From contig CAIIXF020000379.1 of NCBI GenBank assembly GCA_903813345.2, positions 1-18,000 of the forward strand: 18,000 bases of DNA. The letters are read 5' to 3'. Source of the stretch: Owenia fusiformis. Taxonomy: Eukaryota; Annelida; Polychaeta; Sabellida; Oweniidae. A program made the translations under genes and the position numbers. Below the pieces are notes generated by a model. The model ran no database searches. It had not been told where the DNA came from and saw only the letters and a list, made by a program, of their open reading frames with translations. Below, in pieces: positions 8,412-16,971 of this stretch (its first letter is position 1; the number at the start of each line of letters is the position of its first letter).

Positions 8412-8649
8412 GTGAGCTGCCTGGTTATCATTAATTTGCTGTTTCATTGTTGCCTCATCCATCCTACATGTACTGTATCCTACATTTGGGGTTTTGAAGT
8501 TGTTGGTAACCACTGGAGGAGCACTGGGACACCTCAACTACCTATTGTAGACATCAAGGGCCAGCTAATTTCATGGTTAAGGGTCATCCCCAATGAGCCG
8601 ATGATTCACAATATTCCTTATGGCATTTTTACACAGTGCTTAGAAAGAG
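8412..8649 (+). CDS. candidate internal exon of an unrecognised gene
   Basis: Bounded by a good acceptor (TTTTTTGTAG, ending 8411) and a good donor (AGAG then GTAACA, at 8650). The only fully open frame starts at 8412 and includes NHWRSTGTPQLPIVDIKGQL and IPNEPMIHNIPYGIF, which look like real protein rather than chance. The product is unknown. If joined to the next candidate exon at 8698 the reading phase does not match: one leftover base here, two needed. Either a splice site is misplaced or the gene is broken. Confidence 0.4.
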
Positions 8650-8697
8650 GTAACATCCTTTTCATAGTATTCTTACTTTGCAAATCTATACTTTCAG

Positions 8698-9031
8698 ACT
8701 ATATCAGCATGATAATCAGGTCTTCAAAAGATTTGGTGTAAGTAATGTTGAAGATGAGGTGTTTGGTGGTATTGATGATTGGCCTACCACTAATTTCAAG
8801 ACTCTTACTGTTGAGCACCAGTGTTTAGTGCCCAAAATATCAGATCATACAATTACTAATTATTTCATCGAGAGAATATCTATGGACAATCAAATGTCAG
8901 GAGATATTGAAGCCTTGAAAAAGGGAAGGGCAATGATGAACGGGCTTAAAGTAAACGCCCTCAGCATTAATCTAGAGAATGAAGATGTCTTATTCTTGAC
9001 GGGGTTTACAGCTGCTTCAATGAAAAAAAAG
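8698..9031 (+). CDS. candidate exon of the same unrecognised gene
   Basis: Follows a strong acceptor (ATACTTTCAG, ending 8697) and ends at AAG before GTACAT (9032). The open frame of about 111 residues includes FGVSNVEDEVFGGIDDWPTT, an ISDHTITNYF segment, GLKVNALSIN and DVLFLTGFTAASM. It is globular-looking with no known catalytic motif that I can name. Reading on from 9031 into a candidate last exon after the acceptor at 9110 gives Val-Thr-stop, so the protein would end there. It resembles no family I can identify with confidence. Confidence 0.5.
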
Positions 9032-9343
9032 GTACATAATATAATCAAGTTGTTGCACAAATGTTGATGTTTTAATGATGTTTAATTATTTTATTTTGTT
9101 GTTGTTTTAGGTGACTTGACAAACTTCTGTACTTGCTCATATTTGATCCAAGTACAGGTACTTACATAATGTGAACTATTGTTTGTATTAAACTTTGATG
9201 ATTTTATTTTTTCAGCTATTTTGTTGATGGTTCTTATTTGGGTTGTACTAACAGTTGGTGACCTTCGCCAGAGACTTGATTTTACAACCTGTCATTTCTA
9301 TTTGGAACGGGGTTGTGTCTGATTTTTATTGTAAATTTAAGTT

Positions 9344-9349
9344 AATAAA
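9344..9349 (+). terminator. poly(A) signal AATAAA
   Basis: AATAAA lies about 230 bp after the predicted stop (9117-9119) of the gene fragment at 8412-9119, consistent with its 3' end. Confidence 0.45.
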
Positions 9350-9439
9350 ACACATTGTACTTTATTTTAAACAATTTACTAAAAATCCTTGTTTTGTTCA
9401 GTGCACTGTTAGGCCATAGAAACAAGTCCAAGCATATTT

Positions 9440-9538
9440 GACAACTCTTCCAGACAACTCATCCCCCATAGAGGCAACTTGTCCAGTTAACTCATTCCAC
9501 TTATAGACAACTCACCCAGTTAACTCTTCCCCTATATA
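9440..9538 (+). repeat. 33-bp minisatellite, three exact-length copies
   Basis: Units at 9440-9472, 9473-9505 and 9506-9538 are each 33 bp and share the pattern GRCAACTYNYCCAG followed by TTAACTC or CAACTC and a C-rich end. All three frames meet stops, so it is not coding. The array ends exactly at the TA preceding the MITE. After the MITE the sequence resumes with AACTTGTC, resembling the start of another unit, so the MITE probably landed inside the array. Confidence 0.85.
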
Positions 9539-10182
9539 CAGGGTGGGCCAAAAAAATTGGAACATATTTTCCATCCATTGTAACTTTTTTATCATTCATG
9601 TATTATCTTCAATACTTTAGGAAATTAAAAAAACAATTTATTGTCAACCTCTTGTCTAAATATGAATTTACTAGCTCAATATTTAATTACTCAACGAAGG
9701 GTTTTTCTGAACATGTCCTCCACCCACCTGAACAATCAGGCTGTACTGTATTTGACGGTCATACAGTTTAAATGATATGTTTTGAGACATATTGTGCCCC
9801 TTTCTAAAAAAGCTAGGGTCAGTTAATTAAGCTATATTATCCAAGTGAGACATGTCTAGCTTCTCCTAGAGTTAACTACATATGTCTACATTGATGGAAA
9901 TTGTGTTGAGACCATTTGAAGGGTACATATTGTATGGTATGACGGATACTGTAATACAGCAGTGATGTCTCAAGCAGAGAAAATTTGGAAATTTTTCATG
10001 ACACACACAATATACTAATCATCACCATGACAAGCCAAAAATAATTATACATACATATTTTTATCTTTATAATTTTCTCAAATAATCATTTTACCATTAT
10101 CTGAATTTTTGTGGATTGAACTGCAATAATAAAGAAAATTGAATAAAAATAAAAATGTTTCAATTTTTATTGGCCCACCCTG
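9539..10182. mobile_element. mariner-type MITE (644 bp, TA target duplication)
   Basis: The left end CAGGGTGGGCCAA and right end TTGGCCCACCCTG are perfect 13-base inverted ends. Complementarity extends with mismatches to about 28-30 bases. TA flanks both sides (9537-9538 and 10183-10184), the target duplication of the IS630/Tc1/mariner superfamily. The interior is AT-rich with no transposase frame, so it depends on an enzyme encoded elsewhere. Confidence 0.9.
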
Positions 10183-10630
10183 TAAACTTGTCATAACAAA
10201 AAATAACTGAGCAGACTTGAGCAAGTCTCTGAGTCTATATCTTGGGACAACAGTCACTTTTCTTTTATGGTTACTTTAACTTACTTTGTGTGAGATTGTC
10301 CAGCATAAAATGAATTACTGGTTATATTGTTATTACCTTTTCATAGTGGTGATCAAAGTTTATTACTTCTTGGACTTTCTGGTCAGGCACAAAAGGGTGG
10401 ATCTTACAGAAATTAGGGAGATTGCTCTCAAAATATTCTAAATGATACCCATATTATGGTATTTAAACTGAGTTCTTATCAAAATTACATGGAGTATTCC
10501 TATCCTTTATCCAGTTAGTACCTCATGGGGTATCATTTGAAAATACTGGTTTGAGCACTTTTCGGCAGAGGTACTTTAAAGATGGTATAAGGGGAAAGTC
10601 CCAGGATCTGATCTAAACAACAACATTATG
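10183..10630. other. no recognisable gene
   Basis: No coding frame or structured element is supported here. The first bases may be leftover 33-bp minisatellite sequence. Confidence 0.5.
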
Positions 10631-10756
10631 ATGCAAAGTGTGCATGTGTACAGTGTACATTTACTGTACATGTACAGTAAATTACTGCAATGTACAAGTA
10701 CAGCATACATTGTACTACCAGGTACAGTATGTACACTCTGCAGTTTCACTTTGCAT
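10631..10756. repeat. TGTAC-rich imperfect inverted repeat with a 24-bp perfect palindrome
   Basis: ATGCAAAGTG (10631-10640) and CACTTTGCAT (10747-10756) close a 126-bp imperfect hairpin. An inner AGTGTACAT..ACTGTAC block is repeated on both sides. Within the left arm, 10659-10682 is a perfect 24-bp palindrome centred on ACTGTACATGTACAGT. Confidence 0.8.
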
Positions 10757-11126
10757 AGCATTCAGTGGTGTTCATAAATATTCTTGAAGAATTTGAGCTA
10801 CGACATGACAGATACTGTACATGCGTGCCACCTGGCATGAACATTTACTGTAGATCCAAGGGCCCTCTATACACAAGATCAAGTACTGCGCTGAAGTCCA
10901 TGACACTATGTGTATTACTATGTGGCCCTATGCGTGGATGTATAGACATTTATGCAATCACTGTACATTACAAAATGGGTAAGCAAAATACAGCCAAATA
11001 TATTTATTGTTTTTTAGATTTGGCTCTACTGTACCTCAGACTGAGGTAAATGACTTACCACTGCGTTGCATTACACTTACTGAGTGAAAATTGAGTAAAA
11101 GTAAATTTATTTGGAAAGAAGAGATA
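10757..11126. other. no recognisable gene
   Basis: A 95-codon frame on the plus strand shows no domain. No continuation of the THAP-like frame is seen on the minus strand. Confidence 0.45.
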
Positions 11127-11335
11127 TCAACCTTGAATATCTTTATAATCTTGGAGCTTGAAATGCACATGGCACACAACACTTTTGGGTCCCGGCTTCC
11201 AAAGATTGAATTTTTTTGTTGTATTTTCTGCTCTCTTGAGCAAAACTATCATTTTTTCCTTAATTCCTTTTCTTTGGGGAAAGAATGTCCCCCTTGTTTG
11301 TTTGAACAGCCGGGTACGGCACAGTAGCCCGGCAT
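11127..11335 (-). pseudogene. THAP zinc-finger domain, frameshifted
   Basis: On the minus strand the ATG at 11335-11333 begins MPGYCAVPGCSN, the typical start of a THAP domain (C-x4-C). GGHSFPKEKELRKK follows, matching the conserved H-x-FP and basic helix. TGA and TAG codons at 11251-11246 interrupt it where the family has its invariant Trp. Reading from 11249 in another frame continues the domain: an IVLLKRAE segment, a central Trp, and SVVCHVHF with the second zinc pair (C-x2-H), to a TGA at 11127-11129. One missing G in the Trp codon would explain the shift. THAP domains are sequence-specific DNA-binding modules found in nuclear proteins and P-element-like transposases. No transposase or C-terminal part is seen beyond. 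It could be a pseudogene, a transposon relic or an assembly error. Confidence 0.75.
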
Positions 11336-11394
11336 TATGACAGGAATGGTCAAACTATCACGTAAATTTGCGAATTTTGGCAAGAATTTTTTTT

Positions 11395-11403
11395 ACCGGA
11401 AGT
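11395..11403 (-). promoter_or_regulatory. ETS/GABP-like site upstream of the THAP frame
   Basis: ACCGGAAGT (plus strand) is a full ETS-family consensus. It lies 60 bp upstream of the minus-strand THAP ATG, in a slightly CpG-richer patch (11390-11450). It may mark a former promoter. Confidence 0.4.
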
Positions 11404-11619
11404 CATTCTATTATCGCCCGATGGACAGTTAACGCAACGCCACCTATCGGTGGGAATAATTGATTAAAAAGATATCCATGAATTGTTGTCATCTGAAGAA
11501 GATTATAGCTCCTAGAGTCTCTGATAATGAACAAACATGTGAATATGCTCATTTACAGTTATAGACAGATAGTTATAGTATAGTACAATACTTGTGTAAA
11601 GTCCAGAGTAATTTTTGGG

Positions 11620-12030
11620 GAAATTGATAGATTTTATGTGTTTTCACGTGTTGCCCCTTGTGCTTCCTCACTGTTATGTAAAATAAAAAAATCAATTTAC
11701 TGCCACTTCAATGCAAACTATTTATGAGCAATTGATCTCAATAAAGCAGTTCAGTATATAACTGATTGATATGCATTTTTGATTTGTTATTAGTTTATCT
11801 GTTTTTCAATTTTGCAATTTTGCCTCTTGTTTTTTCTAACTGTGATGTAAATAAATAAACTCAATATTCTTTTCAGAATCATTTTTTGCTAACTGTTTGT
11901 GGACAATTGATCTCAATGAAATATAAGGAAGATCAATATTGAATAGTTTGATACACACTTTTGATTTTGTTATATTTATGTGATTTCCAATGTTGCCCTT
12001 TGTGCTTCCTCATGATGTAAGATAATACCA
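11620..12030 (+). repeat. degenerate ~170-bp tandem repeat, about 2.3 copies
   Basis: The landmark TTGCCYCTTGTGCTTCCT or a close variant occurs at 11651, 11820 and 11993 (spacing 169 and 173). A second landmark, CAATTGATCTCAAT, occurs once in each of the first two units, at 11730 and 11905. The units are well diverged, suggesting an old duplication. It is not coding. Confidence 0.8.
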
Positions 12031-12469
12031 AGAAAAGCAATTAAAAAGTCATAAAAGACAGTAAATTATAATTATTTTGAAAATAAATAGTGTAACAGTA
12101 CTACATTTTCTACATGTCAATAGAATAACCTATATTTTGAAATATAAAGGTCAGAATGACCTAATTTTGGGATTTGGTTATCAAACAAAGTTCCTCCTTT
12201 GATATCCTGTACAACTTATTCTGAATATATTGGGGGCTAATATAGGGTCTTAAAGACATTCGTCCTTTCCTTTGTACAATTACAATATCTAGAGAGCTAA
12301 ACATGTTGTGTTTATGTCGTTTTGTTCCAATGAGGTTCGGAACGATGTTTCATTTCACTCTGGAAACATGATAACAAGAACAAAACAAGTGTTTGATGTG
12401 TTTTCTAAAACAATATAGATGAAAGTATTTATATTTTTTCAAATTACATTGTTATCATTCAAAAGATGA
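12031..12469. other. no recognisable gene
   Basis: AT-rich. The frame upstream of the retrotransposon contains no peptide expected of a retroelement endonuclease or linker. Confidence 0.5.
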
Positions 12470-14664
12470 CCATAAAAAATCACGCAAGTTCCTTTCCTGT
12501 TCTTATTGACCCGGTGACAAATATTTCAGCATGCAACAGTTATGATAAAGCAGAGGCTTTTTTAAAATACTTTGTCAGTAAAAACTGTGTGGAAAATGAT
12601 AATATCAATGTACCACCACTTGAGTTAAGAACAAACAGCATGTTGCAGGAGATTAGAACTACACCTCAGGAGGTTCTTGAACTATTCTCAAGCCTTGACA
12701 TTAATAAGTCTCATGGTCCAGATGGAGTTACTAATAGAATGATCAAGTGTTGTGCCACCAGTTTATGTATTCCAACCAGTCAATTGTTCAACAGAATTTT
12801 AGAAGAGAATGTATTTCCTGACATTTGGAAGGAAGGCACTGTAATTCCAATATTTAAGAAAGGGGACAGAGGTTCGATTAGCAATTACAGACCAGTCACC
12901 CTATTATGCACCTTCTCTAAAATACTGGAAAAAATTATTCACAGAAGACTTCTTTTTCATCTGTTAGACAATAACCTTTTGTACAAATTTCAGAGTGGCT
13001 TTCTGCCAAAACATAATACAGTAAATCAACTTGTAAATATCATTCATGACCTTCATATTAATATAGATCAAGGTAAAAATGTACGTTCCATATTTCTCGA
13101 CCTGACGTCAGCTTTTGACCTTGTTCCACATCGGTTATTACTTAAAAAACTTAGAGCTTATGGTTGCGATAATAATTTTGTTTCACTGATGACATCTTAT
13201 CTTTCTAACAGGAGAATACAAGTACGGGTCAACAATAGTTTATCAAGATGGTCAAAAGACCATGAACAGTTGAATCAGTTGAATGCTGAAGTTGAACCAG
13301 AAGATAATGGTAACCGTAATCACAACTTGATCATCAATGCCGGTGTACCACAGGGGTCTGTTTTGGGACCCCTACTTTTTCTAATTTATATTAACGATTT
13401 GCCGGATAATCTTAATTCTAAAACTTTCATCTTTGCCGACGACACTTCTCTGTATGATGCATATGATAAAGATGAAGTACACATGAACATTAATCAGCCA
13501 TTACAACATGACCTTGACACTCTAAACAATTGGGCCTCAGTGTGGAAAATGAAATTCAAAGCCCAAAAGAGTGCTGATATAACATTTTCAGGGGTACGCA
13601 CCAAAGTTAACAATCAGTCTCCCCTGTTTTTAGGGGATGAAGAAGTTCCCAAATGTATAATGCATAAACACCTCGGATTAGTCATGGACAGTAAACTAAA
13701 TTTCAATGCACACATTGACCAATTAATTGTAAAGATTAACAACTTAATCAGACCATTGAAAGCTCTATGCAAAAAATTATCAGCCAAGCATCTTGAGACA
13801 ATTTATAATGCTTACTTTATACCTCACTATGACTATTGTGACATAATTTACAACAAAGCTTCCTTAACCAAACTCCAAGCTCTAGATAAGTTACATTACA
13901 GAGCAGCCTGTTTGATATCTGGTGCAATACATGGATCAAGTACTGACAAGGTATTTGCATCCCTAAATTGGAAATCTCTTGCATCTAGAAGAGAAGAACA
14001 TTTGAAAATATTTATTTTTAAAGCACGGTTTAATTGTTTTCCACCTTTCATATGTGATTTAGTTCGCTCCTATGAAATCACTCATACTAGAAACTTAAGA
14101 TCCCAGCCAGACTATCGGATTCCAAACCAGATTAGTGTGTCTAGTGAGAAGTCCACATTATTTAAATCCATGACCCTATGGAATAAACTTCCAAATACAT
14201 CCAGAGTTGGTCAACCTATTTCAAGATTTAAAAAATCAGTAAGAGAGTGCATGAGCCTGGTCTCTGTATCAACTTCGAAAATGAATATTTTTATGCCAAG
14301 ACATATTGAGATAGTTTTTAATAGGCTTAGAGCTGGCCTCCTCTTGAATAGCCATCTATATTCTCACAACTTTGTCTCAGTAACTGATCCTAAATGTCCA
14401 TGTGGTTCTAGGTTTCAAACTACAGAGCATTTTCTGGTTAAATGTCCACTGCTTGTGAATGAAAGAGATGTTTTACTTGCAGGGCTAACAGACTTAAATC
14501 TTTTAAGTGAATTTGAAAACTTTTCAAACCAAAATAAAACAGATTTTCTCTTGTATGGTGACAATTCTTTAAGTGTTGAAGTCAATGAAAAATTAATTGA
14601 GATTTTAGCTCACTTCACTAGTCAAGCTTTTAAAGCTCTTGATCAAGATCTTTTTAATAACTAG
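12466..14664 (+). CDS. reverse transcriptase of a jockey/CR1-like non-LTR retrotransposon
   Basis: The frame is 732 codons without a stop. The first four codons probably derive from the target site, and retroelement coding starts at codon 5. Visible RT motifs are KSHGPDGV (about 81-88), NYRPVTLLCTFSKILEK (140-156), SIFLDLTSAFDLVPH with catalytic Asp212, GVPQGSVLGPLLF (293-305), and FADD at 323-326 with the two catalytic Asp. The palm is followed by HLGLVMDSKL and a thumb-like region. A C-terminal motif C-x-C-x8-H-x4-C (644-660) is shared by several non-LTR clades. No RNase H domain is evident. A hydrophilic insert of about 25 residues sits just before GVPQGS. The protein copies element RNA into DNA in target-primed reverse transcription; without its endonuclease this copy cannot start the process by itself. 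The clade is not resolved. Confidence 0.95.
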   Translation: MTIKNHASSFPVLIDPVTNISACNSYDKAEAFLKYFVSKNCVENDNINVPPLELRTNSMLQEIRTTPQEVLELFSSLDINKSHGPDGVTNRMIKCCATSLCIPTSQLFNRILEENVFPDIWKEGTVIPIFKKGDRGSISNYRPVTLLCTFSKILEKIIHRRLLFHLLDNNLLYKFQSGFLPKHNTVNQLVNIIHDLHINIDQGKNVRSIFLDLTSAFDLVPHRLLLKKLRAYGCDNNFVSLMTSYLSNRRIQVRVNNSLSRWSKDHEQLNQLNAEVEPEDNGNRNHNLIINAGVPQGSVLGPLLFLIYINDLPDNLNSKTFIFADDTSLYDAYDKDEVHMNINQPLQHDLDTLNNWASVWKMKFKAQKSADITFSGVRTKVNNQSPLFLGDEEVPKCIMHKHLGLVMDSKLNFNAHIDQLIVKINNLIRPLKALCKKLSAKHLETIYNAYFIPHYDYCDIIYNKASLTKLQALDKLHYRAACLISGAIHGSSTDKVFASLNWKSLASRREEHLKIFIFKARFNCFPPFICDLVRSYEITHTRNLRSQPDYRIPNQISVSSEKSTLFKSMTLWNKLPNTSRVGQPISRFKKSVRECMSLVSVSTSKMNIFMPRHIEIVFNRLRAGLLLNSHLYSHNFVSVTDPKCPCGSRFQTTEHFLVKCPLLVNERDVLLAGLTDLNLLSEFENFSNQNKTDFLLYGDNSLSVEVNEKLIEILAHFTSQAFKALDQDLFNN
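12470..12477 (+). repeat. probable target-site duplication, 5' copy
   Basis: CCATAAAA here matches CCATAAAA directly after the poly(A) tail at 14891-14898. An eight-base A-rich match is short, but it sits exactly where the retroelement coding sequence becomes recognisable. Confidence 0.6.
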
Positions 14665-14890
14665 GGTAAAGAATTGAGGTAGAGGGTGGGGCAAGCAGAG
14701 TAAACACAGTAATACATTCCATATTATTGCAAATGTTCAGTGTATTTTACTAATCAATCAATATTTTTTGTCAAAATAGTTACAATTGCCGCTAATGTTA
14801 TCTAATAACCTTGGCAATTTTTCTTATGTACACATTTGATGATTGATCGAAATAAACTGGAATATTAAAAAAAAAAAAAAAAAAAAAAAA
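12478..14890 (+). mobile_element. 5'-truncated non-LTR retrotransposon with poly(A) tail
   Basis: The element begins within the linker before the reverse transcriptase domain and ends in a run of 24 A (14867-14890) preceded by AATAAA (14850-14855). Probable 8-bp target duplications flank it. The apurinic-like endonuclease expected at the N-terminus of this type of element is absent, so this is a dead-on-arrival insertion of the usual 5'-truncated type. The intact frame and clean poly(A) suggest it is young. Confidence 0.88.
14665..14866 (+). other. 3' UTR of the retrotransposon
   Basis: About 200 bp between the RT stop codon (14662-14664) and the poly(A) run, with an AATAAA at 14850-14855. 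Confidence 0.75.
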
Positions 14891-14898
14891 CCATAAAA
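14891..14898 (+). repeat. probable target-site duplication, 3' copy
   Basis: CCATAAAA follows the A-run directly and matches 12470-12477. Confidence 0.6.
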
Positions 14899-15070
14899 TT
14901 GACGATGTGTGAAATTTTAAGATTTTTTTATGACTGCTTTAAGAGAAACGTGTATTCAAAAAGTTCACCATATCGATACCACTCCTTTCCAAAAGGTATT
15001 TTGTTATGTCATGATTGATATGAGGATTTATTCCATAATACTATTGTTTTCCCAGGGAAGTATAAAGGAA

Positions 15071-15170
15071 TAAAATCGTATTGTCCCAGGGAAAAAATCG
15101 TATTGGAGCATATTACATGAAAAAATCGTATTGTCCCTGGGAAAAAATCGTATTGGAGAGTATTAACATA
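15071..15170 (+). repeat. two tandem 50-bp units
   Basis: 15071-15120 and 15121-15170 are copies. Each has two half-copies of AAAATCGTATTG separated by CCCWGGGA. Downstream to about 15290 the ATATTG motif continues irregularly in both orientations, ending with GGTATATTGTCCCTCG, so a longer degenerate repeat may run to about 15290. Confidence 0.85.
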
Positions 15171-15400
15171 TTTTGTGTTTAGTCGGAAAATATGATATTG
15201 ACCTTGAGCAATTCATATTGACACTCAGTCGCTGGGCTGCCTCGGTCAATATAATATTACCCTTCGGTCAATGGTATATTGTCCCTCGAAATAAAACCCA
15301 TATCCAATCCCTCCCAGTAAATAACCTATATGCATCTGTAATATTAGGTACATAGTTAAGCGGTCGTGTCTTAGCAAATATTCCCAAATAAAAAATGTAA

Positions 15401-15569
15401 ACCGGTGTAAAAGAAATTATGGCCCCTGGGGATGTCCCCTTTTCTTATGGCCGTTACTGGTCCTGACTGTGTATAAATGATAAGGAAAATAATTGTAATT
15501 AAGTCACCATATAAATCAATAGAGAGTAGGACCAAAATTTGATAGGACCACCTACCCTTTTACACCGGT
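15401..15569. repeat. 169-bp segment bounded by 13-bp perfect inverted repeats
   Basis: ACCGGTGTAAAAG (15401-15413) and CTTTTACACCGGT (15557-15569) are perfect complements. No target duplication is clear and the interior does not fold further. It is a candidate small MITE. Confidence 0.7.
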
Positions 15570-16854
15570 ACCAGTATCGGCATTCAACTGAAAATTTAAT
15601 AATATTCTATATTTAACAAATTAACGATGCATCACATGAATTTTCCATTCCAATGAAACAAAGACAACACAATTCAATACGATAAATTACTATACACGTG
15701 GTGTTTTACAAAGAAGGAACTACAAAGAGGTCAAACGGCTATTTTTATTACTATGTGGGAAGAAATCTTAAAACACGCAGATAACCATTCTGATACTCAT
15801 CACAGCTTCCTGTCTTCAAACAGAAATATATCTCATGATGGCAGATAACGGCAAGAGATTTTTATTTAAAGGGAATGCAAAGTTTTGTTTTCTAAACTTG
15901 AGTATAAGTTAGAATAAAGATACATCTTTCAATCCAACTTTGGCTGCGTCCTATTTTGACATTAATGGCCAAATTTTACCAAAAAGCATGTGTGACATTC
16001 CCAGGGATATGAGCTCCCAACGGTCTCTGCTGGCCGTTTCCAGATATTTGCAGCAAAGTTGTAACAAGGCAAGGTTAGTTTTGAGGGGGTAATCTTTGGA
16101 GCCATATAGGAAAGTATTTACTTTACAAGTTTGATTCATATTTTTAAAATGAAGTAAAGGGTAGTCTGTGAACAATATTTCTGTTATTTGATTAATAAAT
16201 GTGGAGTGGAGTTGTGAGTTAACTTAAGTAGCAAGTCATAGGTTAGTCTATTTAAGAGCAGTTCTTGCTTTCTGGTAATTTTCAGAGAAACAGTTGATAT
16301 AATATTATTCTTAAAGGCGAGACTTTTTTTATTTAAAACTTTCAATGGTTTCAGTAGTACTACGGCCAAGGCGATTTGTGTCCAAAACACCTAGATTCAA
16401 TTTGACTTTAGATTCTTGTAGGGGACCCCAAGGCATGTAAAAAAAGTTTGTGAACCCTTGCAAAGCAGGCTCAAAAGTGCTGAGTCAGTAAATTTTATCA
16501 TTTTCGAGTCGGAGTTTGACCATATGCTTGAAACTATTTAATATCTCATTTGAGGATGATTTAGTAGAGATATGGGATAATTTGTCCCTAAAAGTACATA
16601 ATTTCTCCTCAAAATGTCTTAATCAGTCGATAGTTAATCAGTCATTTAAAAAACAGTAAGGGCCTATGGTGTATAAAACCTGATTAAAAACTTCACTGAT
16701 GATTTCAGCAAATATTTCTTGCTTAAGTTTCAATAAAAAATGCATGCATCTATTTTTTCTGATTTTTCTCTTTACCTTCCCCTAAAAATTCAAGAAAGGG
16801 GGCGTGGCACATAACACTTCAGTTGTTGAACTTTTTGCTAGTGTCAAATAGAAA
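15570..16854. other. no supported gene
   Basis: AT-rich. Two minus-strand frames (16175-15951 and 16390-16184) are open but show no recognisable motif and no start or splice context. I do not call them genes. Confidence 0.45.
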
Positions 16855-16942
16855 ATATGTATCATTATAGCAAAAAGTGTTATTCTAAATAAATCTTAAC
16901 ACTAAATGTGACAATCATCATAATATGCTAAACATATTCATT
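16855..16942 (+). repeat. left flanking direct repeat of the satellite array
   Basis: 88 bp starting ATATGTATCATTATAGC and ending CTAAACATATTCATT, repeated at 17734-17817 with a 4-base deletion and otherwise near identity. The two copies bracket the palindromic satellite. Confidence 0.95.
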
Positions 16943-16971
16943 CACAGCAAAAAATGGTTACGAATACAACG

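Noticed and set aside
15951-16390. Minus-strand frames that could be a decayed reverse transcriptase
   Set aside because: No RT motif or consistent frame could be followed. Composition alone is not support.
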